Part shown: positions 8,742-18,442 of the stretch, in pieces
How positions within the stretch are numbered: the stretch's first letter is position 1
Layout of the letters: every line of letters begins with the position of its first letter
Origin: Dethiobacter alkaliphilus AHT 1
Lineage (GTDB): Bacteria > Bacillota > Dethiobacteria > Dethiobacterales > Dethiobacteraceae
Direction of reading: 5' to 3'
NCBI RefSeq assembly: GCF_000174415.1
Contig: NZ_ACJM01000011.1
Coordinates: 37,281 to 101,280, forward strand
Length of the DNA stretch: 64,000 nt
Program-made: the position numbers and the translations under genes
The notes under the pieces: generated by a model
Database searches by the model: none
Told to the model about the DNA's origin: nothing
Seen by the model: the letters and a program-made list of their open reading frames with translations, nothing else

Positions 8742-8768
8742 CAAAACCCCGGCGTGCCGGGGTTTTTC
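8742..8768 (+). terminator. Terminator after DUF951 gene
   Basis: AAACCCCGG, CGTG, CCGGGGTTT followed by TT. It ends the adk-mscS-DUF951 unit. Confidence 0.85.
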
Positions 8769-8778
8769 CATACTTCTT

Positions 8779-8795
8779 GTGGGGTCAGGCCCCAC
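8779..8795. repeat. Short palindrome GTGGGG-TCAGG-CCCCAC
   Basis: A 17-bp hairpin with six-base arms in the gap between convergent genes, next to a GGGACGGACC element. Its form resembles repetitive extragenic palindromes seen in other bacteria; I saw only one copy here. Confidence 0.4.
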
Positions 8796-8806
8796 ATATG
8801 AACCTA

Positions 8807-8850
8807 TGCAATATATTGCACGGTTTAAGCGAAAAAAGGTCCGTCCCTGT
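8807..8850 (-). repeat. REP-like element, GGGACGGACC family (copy 1)
   Basis: On the minus strand this reads GCAAAACAGGGACGGACC, a T-run, then AACCGTGCAATATATTGCA. Both blocks recur at 61.33-61.48 kb, and the GGGACGGACC core recurs as an inverted pair at 37.0 kb. The first block forms the last codons of the SIR2-like gene. Confidence 0.65.
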
Positions 8851-9769
8851 TTTGCGTTTCGCGGCAGAATTGGGGGAAGCCGGAGACAGCGCGCCAGGGG
8901 ACGGCGGGCGGCAAGAGTTCTCCGATGGCGGCACACCGTTTTTCATCACGGTTGATGATGACCACCTCTTCCAGGCTGAGATTGTTTTTGATGCCGCTTA
9001 TGAACCGGGCGCGAATGTCGGCGTCCCGTTGGGCAAAAGACAGCCCGCCGATGATAATGCGGGTGGCGCGGGCTAAAAGCCGGTCGGCCTGCTGCCAGAG
9101 GGGGGTAAGGGGCCGGGCCAGAACAGATGCTTTATGGAAGGTGGGCGGGATAATCAGCGGAATCAGGGGCTTTTGGCACAGCGGGCAGGGCTGTTGGTGA
9201 TAAGCGTCGGCCAGGATGTGCCGGTAACGGTTTGCCGAGTAACTGCAGCTTAGGCACCTAAGCCAGCTTATGGAGCCGTGAAGTTTGTAGATGGGCACGG
9301 CGCCGGCTTTTGCCGTATGGCAGGGGCGACAGTAGCTTTCTGTAAAGGAGAGGGAATAATCTTCCCCCAAACCTGTACGCCACCACAATACGTCCTCTAA
9401 TATTAAATCATAGTTAAAAGTAAGGACCCGGGCGTCGGTGTTGGCCAAAAGCCGCGCAAAGTCCTGGTACCAGCCCACATCACCGCCGGTGCGGCAGATG
9501 TCAAGAAATTTACGGGAACACTGGTTGATGGTCATGCCGAAAGCCCAGATTAAATCAAAGAAAACCGGCTTATTTATAGCTGCTGCCAGCAAGTCTTCTA
9601 TGTTTTGGGTGCCGGTTTCTGCGGCATAACCAACGGCACGGTCCAGTACTTCCCAAACAGTCTTATCGGCCAGGGTTTCTTTGGTTTGTTCCACCGCAGC
9701 GATAAAGTTTTTCATGGTGGGCACGCCGGCATCGCTGGAAAAGCCGGCTCCCAGTAAATAAAGGTCCAT
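8825..9769 (-). CDS. SIR2-like domain protein, lone gene
   Basis: A 314-aa protein with the NAD-binding signature GAGFSSDAG at residues 7-15, FNYDLILEDV and YKLHGSISW in the middle, a four-cysteine zinc ribbon (CLSC ... CPLC), and the late motif GGLSFAQRDADIRARF. The KLHGS and late motifs resemble SIR2-like NAD hydrolases used in antiphage systems more than protein deacetylases, but the zinc ribbon is sirtuin-like. No partner gene is adjacent. The last residues (TQNRDGPFFA) are encoded by a REP-like element, so the native C-terminus was probably replaced. The ribosome-binding site is weak. Function is uncertain: NADase, deacylase or defence protein. Confidence 0.72.
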   Translation of the reverse strand: MDLYLLGAGFSSDAGVPTMKNFIAAVEQTKETLADKTVWEVLDRAVGYAAETGTQNIEDLLAAAINKPVFFDLIWAFGMTINQCSRKFLDICRTGGDVGWYQDFARLLANTDARVLTFNYDLILEDVLWWRTGLGEDYSLSFTESYCRPCHTAKAGAVPIYKLHGSISWLRCLSCSYSANRYRHILADAYHQQPCPLCQKPLIPLIIPPTFHKASVLARPLTPLWQQADRLLARATRIIIGGLSFAQRDADIRARFISGIKNNLSLEEVVIINRDEKRCAAIGELLPPAVPWRAVSGFPQFCRETQNRDGPFFA

Positions 9770-9833
9770 CTTATCACAGTCCTGTCGAAAAAAGTCATGT
9801 TAATAGCATGAGCATCATTTTTTAATCTCATGC

Positions 9834-9862
9834 TTGTCTTGTCTGGCTGATTATGGTACTAT
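9834..9862 (+). promoter_or_regulatory. Sigma-A promoter of rpsF operon
   Basis: TTGTCT, 17 bases, TACTAT, with an extended TGG before the -10. It lies about 70 bases before rpsF. Confidence 0.6.
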
Positions 9863-9872
9863 AAAGGATGTA

Positions 9873-9917
9873 CTTCCCTGCTCCCGGTTACCGGGGGCCA
9901 AAAGTCCATAGGGAGGA
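9873..9917 (+). ncRNA. Putative rpsF leader (S6:S18-binding RNA)
   Basis: An outer stem CTTCCCT / AGGGAGG encloses an inner CCCGG-TTA-CCGGG stem and a purine-rich strand. The outer 3' arm overlaps the rpsF ribosome-binding site. This resembles the conserved leader that S6:S18 binds to repress its own operon; assignment is by shape and position only. Confidence 0.45.
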
Positions 9918-9930
9918 GGTGAAATAGGCC

Positions 9931-10221
9931 ATGAACAAATACGAAACCATGTTTATTTTAAAGCCCGAACTGGAAGAGGAAGCTTATGATACTCTGGTGG
10001 AAAGATTTAAGGGTATCCTGGAAGGTGAAGGCGCTGAAGTAACCAATGTAAATCGCATGGGACGTCGCAAGTTGGCCTATGAGGTAAAGAAGAAGTTCAA
10101 TGAAGGGTATTATGTGCTCTTCAACTATACCGGTGAGTCGCGTGCAACCGACGAGCTGGAGCGGAACTTCCGGATATCTGATGATGTCATTCGTTACCTC
10201 TTTGTTAAAGAAGAAGAATAA
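9931..10221 (+). CDS. rpsF: 30S ribosomal protein S6
   Basis: A 96-aa protein matching S6 along its length (MNKYETMFILKPELEEE, NRMGRRKLAYEVKKKFNEGYYVLFNY). S6 binds the central domain of 16S rRNA together with S18. The ATG is preceded by GGGAGGAGGTG. It opens the conserved rpsF-ssb-rpsR operon, 22 bases before ssb, with the S18 gene 458 bases downstream, and is probably autoregulated through the leader hairpin. Confidence 0.98.
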   Translation: MNKYETMFILKPELEEEAYDTLVERFKGILEGEGAEVTNVNRMGRRKLAYEVKKKFNEGYYVLFNYTGESRATDELERNFRISDDVIRYLFVKEEE

Positions 10222-10242
10222 AGTGTGCAGGTGGTGAAATGA

Positions 10243-10635
10243 ATGCTAAACCGTATCGTGCTGATAGGTCGTCTGACAAGAGACCCCGAGCTTAGGTACA
10301 CACCGGCAAACGGCGTGGCGGTGGCCTCGTTTACGTTAGCTGTTAACCGCCGGTTTTCCTCACAGGGTGGACAGAAGGAAGCGGATTTTATACCCATTGT
10401 GGTCTGGCGCGCCCAGGCGGAAAACTGTGCCAAGTACCTGGGAAAAGGCAGCCTGGTGGCTGTGGAGGGCCGTTTGCAGATTCGCTCTTATGAGGACCGC
10501 GAAGGACAAAAGCGAACCGCAACAGAAGTGGTGGCCGACAGCGTCCAGTTCCTCGACACCAAGGAAAAGCGTTCATTTGACGGGCCACCGGCCTTCGATG
10601 ATTCAATGATTGGTGAAGATGACGTTCCCTTTTAA
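10243..10635 (+). CDS. ssb: Single-stranded DNA-binding protein
   Basis: A 130-aa OB-fold protein ([24 protein letters not shown]) that coats single-stranded DNA during replication and repair. The C-terminal tip DDVPF is the canonical acidic tail that recruits partner proteins. The linker is short compared with the 170-aa B. subtilis SsbA, so this is a compact SSB. It lies between rpsF and rpsR as in most Firmicutes. Confidence 0.97.
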   Translation: MLNRIVLIGRLTRDPELRYTPANGVAVASFTLAVNRRFSSQGGQKEADFIPIVVWRAQAENCAKYLGKGSLVAVEGRLQIRSYEDREGQKRTATEVVADSVQFLDTKEKRSFDGPPAFDDSMIGEDDVPF

Positions 10636-10678
10636 GCCTGCCTGAGGGCGGTTGTGGGAACAAAAGGAGGTTTAGGTA

Positions 10679-10909
10679 ATGCGCAGAGAGCGTGGTCGCA
10701 GAGGCAGACGTAAAGTCTGTAACTTCTGTGTAGATAAAGTGCAGAATATCGATTATAAGCTGACAGGCAAGCTGGCACGTTTTGTCACCGAGCGGGGCAA
10801 AATCCTGCCGCGCCGTATTTCCGGCAATTGCGCCAAGCATCAGCGTCAGCTGACCATTGCCATTAAAAGGGCCCGCAATATTGCTTTGCTGCCCTACTCA
10901 ACTGAGTAA
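10679..10909 (+). CDS. rpsR: 30S ribosomal protein S18, zinc-binding type
   Basis: A 76-aa S18 with the hallmark [18 protein letters not shown] core. It keeps a CNFC pair near the N-terminus and a CAKH near residue 53, so it is the C+ (zinc-coordinating) form. The ATG follows AAAGGAGG. A terminator follows 10 bases after the stop. In B. subtilis yybS and gdpP come between here and rplI; neither is present. Confidence 0.97.
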   Translation: MRRERGRRGRRKVCNFCVDKVQNIDYKLTGKLARFVTERGKILPRRISGNCAKHQRQLTIAIKRARNIALLPYSTE

Positions 10910-10918
10910 ATAAAGGAT

Positions 10919-10944
10919 AAGCGTCCGGGTTCCGGGCGCTTTTC
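10919..10944 (+). terminator. Terminator of rpsF-ssb-rpsR
   Basis: AAGCGTCCGG, GTT, CCGGGCGCTT then TT. The T-run is short. Confidence 0.75.
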
Positions 10945-11040
10945 ATATACCGGCAGGCAAATCTGTTTCACAGTTTATGATGCTTTTCCTATCTTCCCAA
11001 AAATAGCGAAAAATTAGCAATGAAAAGCAAAGGAAAACAG

Positions 11041-11070
11041 GCAGGAAATCATTTGCGGCTTGTGGAAAGA
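11041..11070 (+). promoter_or_regulatory. Sigma-H-like promoter of rplI-lonC-dnaB
   Basis: GCAGGAAAT, 12 bases, GTGGAAAGA matches 16 of 18 consensus positions. It lies 46 bases before rplI and would place lonC under early-sporulation control. Confidence 0.45.
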
Positions 11071-11116
11071 AGAACAGTCACGCAAGTCTGTTGCCTGTGA
11101 AGAGGAGGTTGATCAG

Positions 11117-11557
11117 ATGCAGGTGATTTTATTAAAAGATGTTAAGGCTCTGGGAAAAAAGGGTGAGATTAAAGAGGTGGCGGAAGGCTACGGCCGAAAC
11201 TTCCTTTTGCCCCGTGGTCTGGCGGTGGAAGCCAGCGGCGGCCACTTAAAGCAGCATAAGCAGCAGGAAAAAGTGGTGGCAGGCAAAAAAGCCAAAGCCC
11301 TGACTGAAGCCCAGGAAACGGCGTCCAAGCTAAATGGGCTTAAGTTGGAGATGAAGGCCAAGGTGGGTGAAAACGGCCGCCTGTTTGGTTCCATCACCAG
11401 CAATGATGTGGCGGCTGCCCTGAAAAAACAGGGTTTTTCCGTGGACAAGCGTAAAGTAGAACTCTCCGACCCGGTAAAGGCTCTGGGGACGTATTCTGTA
11501 CGTGTAAAACTTCATCCCGAAGTGGATGCCAACCTGGAGCTTATCGTTAAGTCATAA
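11117..11557 (+). CDS. rplI: 50S ribosomal protein L9
   Basis: A 146-aa L9 ([34 protein letters not shown]) with the usual N-domain, long connecting helix and C-domain. L9 reaches between ribosomes and helps frame maintenance. The ATG at 11117 has AGAGGAGG upstream; a longer in-frame start at 11060 adds non-homologous residues and is rejected. lonC starts 20 bases after the stop. Confidence 0.97.
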   Translation: MQVILLKDVKALGKKGEIKEVAEGYGRNFLLPRGLAVEASGGHLKQHKQQEKVVAGKKAKALTEAQETASKLNGLKLEMKAKVGENGRLFGSITSNDVAAALKKQGFSVDKRKVELSDPVKALGTYSVRVKLHPEVDANLELIVKS

Positions 11558-11577
11558 GCACTAAGGAGCTTGTAGTA

Positions 11578-13524
11578 ATGAAAAAAACATGGACAACAAG
11601 AGTATCACAAAACCTACAGTCACTGGACCAGGAAGATCAGCTTAAGCGGGAGATCAATGCCCTCTATACCATGCTATCCGGGATGGTTGGTGCAGATAAG
11701 CTGATTTTAAAGGCAGGGAAGCTGGAGGCTTTAACTCTGCTGCGTTCCCGTAAACCGGAGGAAAGGGTACTGGGTCTGCAGCGGGTGATTTATGAAAACC
11801 CCGCCATCGTGGAGACTCCGGCTATGGAGGATATTCCCGCTGTATTACAGGAGCTCTATGACGAGCTGGCGGACCAGACCGCCCGCCGCGCTGTGGAAGA
11901 TTCCATTGAGCGCAAAGTGGCGGAGAAAATGCAGGAAAAGCATGAAGAATATATAATGGAAGTTAAGCGCCAGCTGGTTAAAGAACAGGGCGGCCCGGAA
12001 AGCCCGCAGACATTAAAAAAGTTTGCCCAGCTGGAAAAGATGAAGTGCCAAAAACTTAACCGTTCCGCCATGGATATTCTGCGTCCCCAGTCCCTGGACG
12101 AAATAGTGGGCCAGGAAGCAGGGGTTCAGGCGCTGATGGCCAAGCTGGCCTCTCCCTATCCCCAGCATATGATTATCTACGGCCCTCCCGGCGTGGGTAA
12201 AACCACAGCGGCCCGCCTGGCACTGGAGGCAGCCAAAAAGCTGAAACAAAGTGCTTTTCATGCCGAAGCGCCCTTTGTGGAAGTTGACGGCACCACTTTG
12301 CGCTGGGATCCCAGAGAGACCACCAATCCCCTCTTGGGGTCGGTCCATGATCCCATTTATCAGGGCGCCAAAAGAGACCTGGTGGACGGCAGTGTGCCGG
12401 AGCCCAAGCCGGGCCTGGTAACCGAGGCGCACAGCGGTATCCTGTTTATCGATGAAATCGGCGAGCTGGATTTGCACCTGCAGAGTAAGCTTTTAAAGGT
12501 ACTGGAAGATAAAAACGTCAAGTTTGATTCCGCATATTATGATTCCAGCGACAGCCAGGTGCCGCAGTATATCCGTAAGCTTTTTGAAGAAGGGGCTCCG
12601 GCAGATTTTGTGCTTATCGGAGCCACAACCTGCGCCCCGGAGGAAATTAATCCGGCGTTGCGTTCCCGCTGCACCTCAGTGTTTTTTGAGCCACTGACTT
12701 CAGCGCACATTGAAGAAATTGCCGCCGGTGCCGCCGTCAAGCTGGAAGCCAAACTGGAACCGGGCGTGGCGCGCACCATCAGCGAATATACCACCGAAGG
12801 TCGCCAGGCGGTAAACCTGGTGTCAGATGCTTTTGGACTGGCTCTGTACCGGCAGGCCGAAAGTGACAACGAAGAAATTATCATCACCCGGGAGATTGTG
12901 ATGGATTCCCTGCGTTCCGGGCGCCACAGTCCCAATGCGCCGCAGAAAAATACCGAAGGTGAAGCTTGCGGCCGGGTTTTTGGCCTGGGAGTGAGCGGCT
13001 ACCATGGCGGAGTGCTGGAAATAGAGGCCATATCCTTTCCTGCCCGCCAGCCCGGCAAAGGTACAATCCGGTTTAATGAAACCGCCGGCAGCATGGCCCG
13101 CGATTCGGTTTTTAATGCGGCGGCGGTCATCCGTCGTATCACCGGGGAGGATTTACAGGACTATGATTTGCATGTCAATGTAATCGGTGGCGGACGTATA
13201 GACGGTCCTTCTGCGGGACTGGCGGTGGTTATTGCCCTGATAAGCGCTATTAAAGACTGGCCTGTGCGGCAAAACGTTGCTGTGACCGGCGAAGTTTCCC
13301 TGCAGGGTTATGTCCGTCCTGTGGGCGGAATCCCCGAAAAGATCTACGGTGCCAGACTTTCCGGCATGCCGGTGGTTTTAGTACCGCAAGAGAATAAAGA
13401 TGATGTTCCCAAAGTGCCGGACGGGATGCAGGTTATTCCCGTGGCCACTGTAGAAGAAGCTCTGCCCTGGTTCTTTGGAGAAACCGCCGCAGAACTGGTG
13501 CAGAAAAGAAATAAAGTTTCCTAA
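11578..13524 (+). CDS. lonC: Lon family ATP-dependent protease LonC
   Basis: A 648-aa AAA+ serine protease of the LonC subfamily, limited to a subset of endospore formers and found between rplI and dnaB as here. The N-terminal 170 residues are helical and replace the LonA substrate domain. The Walker A box GPPGVGKT occupies 202-209, with FIDEIGELD as Walker B. The protease domain carries DGPSAG with catalytic Ser545 and EKIYGA with Lys588; the 43-residue separation equals that of E. coli Lon (Ser679/Lys722), so it should be active. It probably degrades regulators during sporulation. dnaB follows after 13 bases. Confidence 0.92.
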   Translation: MKKTWTTRVSQNLQSLDQEDQLKREINALYTMLSGMVGADKLILKAGKLEALTLLRSRKPEERVLGLQRVIYENPAIVETPAMEDIPAVLQELYDELADQTARRAVEDSIERKVAEKMQEKHEEYIMEVKRQLVKEQGGPESPQTLKKFAQLEKMKCQKLNRSAMDILRPQSLDEIVGQEAGVQALMAKLASPYPQHMIIYGPPGVGKTTAARLALEAAKKLKQSAFHAEAPFVEVDGTTLRWDPRETTNPLLGSVHDPIYQGAKRDLVDGSVPEPKPGLVTEAHSGILFIDEIGELDLHLQSKLLKVLEDKNVKFDSAYYDSSDSQVPQYIRKLFEEGAPADFVLIGATTCAPEEINPALRSRCTSVFFEPLTSAHIEEIAAGAAVKLEAKLEPGVARTISEYTTEGRQAVNLVSDAFGLALYRQAESDNEEIIITREIVMDSLRSGRHSPNAPQKNTEGEACGRVFGLGVSGYHGGVLEIEAISFPARQPGKGTIRFNETAGSMARDSVFNAAAVIRRITGEDLQDYDLHVNVIGGGRIDGPSAGLAVVIALISAIKDWPVRQNVAVTGEVSLQGYVRPVGGIPEKIYGARLSGMPVVLVPQENKDDVPKVPDGMQVIPVATVEEALPWFFGETAAELVQKRNKVS

Positions 13525-13537
13525 AAAGAGGTGTCCT

Positions 13538-14895
13538 ATGAGCGGGAATATGGAACGGGTACCCCCGCAAAACCTGGAGGCGGAACAGTCTGTTCTGGGC
13601 TCTATGCTGATTGACAAAGATGCCATTGTGGCCTCCAGCGAATATTTGCGGGCCACAGATTTTTATCGTGACGGCCATCAAAAAATTTACCAGGCCATGC
13701 TGGATTTAAGTGAACGCGGTGAACCGGTGGATCTGGTTACTTTGGCCGAGGAGTTAAGCCAGCAAAACCAGCTGGATAATATCGGCGGCATGCCCTATCT
13801 CACCACCCTGGCCAATATAGTCCCCACCGCGGCCAATGTGGGTTATTATGCCCGCATTGTGCAGGAGAAAGCGGTGCTGCGTTCGCTGATTAACAGCGCC
13901 ACCCGTATTGTTTCGCGCGCTTTTGAAGCCAAGGACGATGTGGAAGAAATCATGGATGAGGCCGAGCAGGCCATTTTTGAAGTATCCCAGCGCTCTAACC
14001 CCCAGGGGTTTGCTTTGATGAAGGATATTTTAAAAGGTGCCTTTGACCGCATCGATAAACTGTGGGGCAACAAAGGGGGCGTAACCGGTGTGCCCACCGG
14101 TTTCCCCGACCTGGACAACATGACCTCCGGCTTCCAGAATTCAGATTTGATTATTCTGGCCGCCCGGCCTAGTATGGGTAAGACCACCCTGGCGCTAAAC
14201 ATAGCCCAGCATATAGCGGTGAATGAAAAACTGCCGGTGGCTGTCTTTTCCCTGGAAATGTCCAAAGAGCAGCTGGTACAGCGGATTCTTTGTGCCCAGG
14301 CCAATATCGACGCGCAACGCCTGCGGCGCGGTTTTCTGGCCGAGGATGATTACCCCCGGCTGACCAAGGCGGCGGGGCCGCTGGCGGAAGCGCCGCTGTT
14401 TATTGATGACACCGCCGCCATTTCCGTGATGGAGATGCGGGCCAAAGCCCGCCGCCTTAAAGCGGAGCATGGCCTGTCTGCCATCTTTATCGACTACCTG
14501 CAGCTGATGCAGGGCAGCGGACGGGCGGAAAACCGACAACAGGAAATTTCGGGTATCTCCCGTTCCCTGAAGGCACTGGCCAAGGAACTGGATTGCCCCG
14601 TTGTGGCGCTGTCTCAGTTATCCCGTGCGGTGGAACAGCGGGAAAAGAAGCGGCCCATTCTCAGTGACCTGCTGGAATCGGGCGGGATTGAAGCCAACGC
14701 CGATATTGTGGCCTTTATTTATCGCGAAGGCTATTATGATCCCAACATGGAAAACCGTCAGGATACAGAAATTATCCTGGCCAAGCAGAGAAACGGCCCG
14801 GTAGGGACCATTAACCTGTACTTCAAAGAGAGCCACAACAAATTCCTCAGCATTTCCCGTGACCATGAACCGGGGATGGAACCTCCGGCCACCGC

Positions 14896-14899
<4 letters not shown>
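13538..14899 (+). CDS. dnaB: Replicative DNA helicase DnaB
   Basis: A 453-aa hexameric 5'-3' helicase of the replisome (named DnaC in B. subtilis). The N-terminal primase-binding domain starts PPQNLEAEQSVLGSML. The RecA-like motor has Walker A RPSMGKTTLA near 210 and the FIDYLQLM strand. The ATG at 13538 follows AAGAGGTG; longer forms starting inside lonC are unlikely. No intein is present. It sits in the conserved rplI-lonC-dnaB order. Confidence 0.97.
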
Positions 14900-16313
<1,414 letters not shown>

Positions 16314-16353
16314 GGCTCTCTTCTAAGGCATTGCTTATTTCCTGAATTAACCG

Positions 16354-16382
16354 TTGACAAAGTATCAATGATATAGTAGTAT
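16354..16382 (+). promoter_or_regulatory. Sigma-A promoter of the tRNA pair
   Basis: TTGACA, 17 bases, TAGTAT, ending 20 bases before tRNA-Lys. Confidence 0.7.
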
Positions 16383-16401
16383 ATTATTCCGTAGGACATT
16401 T

Positions 16402-16477
16402 GAGCCATTAGCTCAGTTGGCAGAGCACCTGACTTTTAATCAGGGTGTCGGTGGTTCGAGCCCACCATGGCTCACCA
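16402..16477 (+). tRNA. tRNA-Lys (anticodon TTT)
   Basis: Acceptor arms GAGCCAT and ATGGCTC pair fully. The anticodon stem CCTGA/TCAGG holds the loop CTTTTAA with anticodon TTT, and the T arm contains GGTTCGA. CCA is encoded. The total is 76 bases. Confidence 0.98.
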
Positions 16478-16484
16478 TTATTCT

Positions 16485-16559
16485 GGCCCCTTGGTCAAGC
16501 GGTCAAGACACCGGCCTTTCACGCCGGTAACACGGGTTCGATTCCCGTAGGGGTCACCA
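16485..16559 (+). tRNA. tRNA-Glu (anticodon TTC)
   Basis: Acceptor arms GGCCCCT and AGGGGTC pair with one G-T wobble. The anticodon stem CCGGC/GCCGG holds CTTTCAC with anticodon TTC. CCA is encoded; 75 bases, seven bases after tRNA-Lys. Confidence 0.98.
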
Positions 16560-16567
16560 AGAATGTT

Positions 16568-16600
16568 AAGAGACCTATTAATGGTCTCTTATTTTTTTTT
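16568..16600 (+). terminator. Terminator of the tRNA pair
   Basis: AAGAGACC, TATTAAT, GGTCTCTT followed by a long T-run. Confidence 0.92.
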
Positions 16601-16629
16601 AAGTTTTTTTAATAAAGTATTAAATTTTT

Positions 16630-16658
16630 GCAGGATTTTCTTAAGAAATGAAGAAATA
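16630..16658 (+). promoter_or_regulatory. Sigma-H-like promoter of the M23 peptidase gene
   Basis: GCAGGATTT, 11 bases, GAAGAAATA matches 17 of 18 consensus positions. It lies about 75 bases before the start, directly after the tRNA terminator. Confidence 0.6.
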
Positions 16659-16734
16659 GACTGAAGTGAAGTCAGAAAATACCATTGTAGAACCGGAAAT
16701 TACATATTTTCCCGGCAAACTAGAGAGGTGTCAT

Positions 16735-18285
16735 ATGCATAAAGAAAAACTGACGGCAATCATGCAAATGGCTAAGAAAAAGCTGCAGGCAGGGTTGACA
16801 GGGTTACGGCAACGCTCAGCAAAGCTGGTCAAGCCGGATCTGGCAAAATTTAAAGCCAAGTTACAGTCAGTGAGGTTACCAAAACCGGATTTAACTAAAC
16901 TTCGGGACATAAAGGTTCCTAAGCCGGATTTTACAAAACTTCTTGCGCAGGCCAGGCGCATTAATTTAAAATATGTCGGCGCCGTTTTGGCCGTGGGTTT
17001 AATCCTGGCCACTTCGCTGGTGGTTCAGGCAGGATCCTACGCTTATGTGGTCTATGTTGATGATGAGGAAGTGGGACTGATAAGCGAAGAGGAATTTGTC
17101 ACGGAGCTTCTGGCCGAGCTTAAAGAGCAGGAAGAAGAGCGTTTTGGCCTGGACGTGAGCGCACTTCAGCAAATCCGTGTGGAGAGGGAGCAGCGCCGGG
17201 GCGAGAAACCCGATGACTGGGAAGTGAAGGATTACCTTCGCCGCACTTTGGATTATAATGTATACGCCTATGTCATTTACATAAATGGCAAATCCACTCT
17301 GGCAGTGGAGAGTGAAGAAGATTACGAAACGGTGCTGGAAGGTTTAAAAACCGCCTATGTTAGCGGCGATGATAATGCCATTATCCAGGCCGTGGTCTTA
17401 AACGACCAGGTGGAGGCGCGCCTGATGCTGGTGGATCCCGATGAATTATACGCTGCGGAAACAGCCACACAGATTCTGGCCCGCGGTACAGACCGCCGGG
17501 AAACTTATCTGGTTTCCCGCGGGGACTCGCTGTGGACCATTGCCCGAAACAATAATCTTACCGTCAGTGAGATCAGGGAAGCCAACCCCCAGATAGATGA
17601 AGACAGTATCAAGCCCGGTGAGGAACTGGACCTTTTAGTCTCCCAACCCCTTGTTAATGTATCGGTAACCGAAGATGTGGTAGTGACCCAAAGAATCCCC
17701 TACGAAACAAAGTACCAAAATGACAGCAGCATGTATCGCGGCAACACCCGCGTTGTTGAGTCGGGGAAACAGGGAACCAAAGAAGTTACGTATCGAATTA
17801 CCACAGAAAATGGTCATGAAGTTAAGCGTGAAATGGTGTCTGAAGAGGTTATTCAGGAACCGGAAGACCGGATTGTGGCCCGGGGTACGGCTGCAGTACC
17901 TGCCGCACAGGGCACCGGCCGGTTCCAGTGGCCGGTATCCGGCGGCGGCAGAATTACATCCCCGTACGGACCGCGTGGAGGCGGATTCCATCGTGGTGTA
18001 GACATTGCCACTTCCAGTGGTACACCGGTGTTGGCTGCAGACAGTGGACGGGTGACCCAGGCCGGCTGGTCCGGCGGGTACGGACTGATGGTAACCATTG
18101 ACCACGGAAACGGCTATGTGACACGGTATGCGCATAACTCTTCAAACCAGGTTTCTGTGGGCCAAACAGTACAGCGCGGTCAGCAGATTGCCCGAATAGG
18201 CAGCACCGGCAATTCCACCGGCCCGCACCTGCATTTTGAAGTGCTTCGCAACGGCTCTCATGTAAACCCGATGCAGTTTTTCTAA
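16735..18285 (+). CDS. LysM-G5-M23 cell-wall endopeptidase
   Basis: A 516-aa membrane-anchored murein hydrolase. Residues 1-80 are basic with three imperfect repeats of a (K)PD-(L/F)-xKx motif, facing the cytoplasm. A transmembrane helix follows (about 82-100). After a region of unknown fold come a LysM domain (TYLVSRGDSLWTIARNNNL), a G5 domain (VTQRIPYETKYQNDS ... GTKEVTYRIT) and a C-terminal LytM/M23 metallopeptidase. The zinc ligands are visible as HRGVD and HLHFE. The ATG at 16735 has GAGAGGTG; an upstream GTG at 16666 is less likely. The same architecture occurs in sporulation-associated hydrolases. A sigma-H-like promoter precedes it. Confidence 0.92.
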   Translation: MHKEKLTAIMQMAKKKLQAGLTGLRQRSAKLVKPDLAKFKAKLQSVRLPKPDLTKLRDIKVPKPDFTKLLAQARRINLKYVGAVLAVGLILATSLVVQAGSYAYVVYVDDEEVGLISEEEFVTELLAELKEQEEERFGLDVSALQQIRVEREQRRGEKPDDWEVKDYLRRTLDYNVYAYVIYINGKSTLAVESEEDYETVLEGLKTAYVSGDDNAIIQAVVLNDQVEARLMLVDPDELYAAETATQILARGTDRRETYLVSRGDSLWTIARNNNLTVSEIREANPQIDEDSIKPGEELDLLVSQPLVNVSVTEDVVVTQRIPYETKYQNDSSMYRGNTRVVESGKQGTKEVTYRITTENGHEVKREMVSEEVIQEPEDRIVARGTAAVPAAQGTGRFQWPVSGGGRITSPYGPRGGGFHRGVDIATSSGTPVLAADSGRVTQAGWSGGYGLMVTIDHGNGYVTRYAHNSSNQVSVGQTVQRGQQIARIGSTGNSTGPHLHFEVLRNGSHVNPMQFF

Positions 18286-18293
18286 AGAAACCC

Positions 18294-18320
18294 CAAAGCC
18301 CGGACCTTGTCCGGGCTTTG
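18294..18320 (+). terminator. Terminator after M23 peptidase gene
   Basis: CAAAGCCCGGAC, CTTG, TCCGGGCTTTG. The stem is strong but only a short T-rich tail follows. Confidence 0.7.
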
Positions 18321-18367
18321 TCATATAAAAATAACTCCACTGTAATCTGCTTGTAATATAAGCACTG

Positions 18368-18442
18368 TATAATGAAAATAAGTTTGACCCCCTCTTAATA
18401 TATTTTTCTTTTAATAACGTGGCACCCCACGTTATTTTTTTT
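18368..18442 (+). other. Promoter-like TATAAT followed by a terminator; possible short transcript
   Basis: A consensus -10 (18368-18373) without a clear -35 is followed 40 bases later by AATAACGTGG, CACC, CCACGTTATT and eight T. The hairpin lies about 100 bases before the next gene and after the M23 terminator. It could be a leader attenuator or a roughly 60-nt RNA. Confidence 0.4.

Noticed and set aside
9770..9800. Possible sigma-H promoter with GTCGAAAAA near 9784
   Set aside because: No AGGA box lies 11-12 bases upstream.
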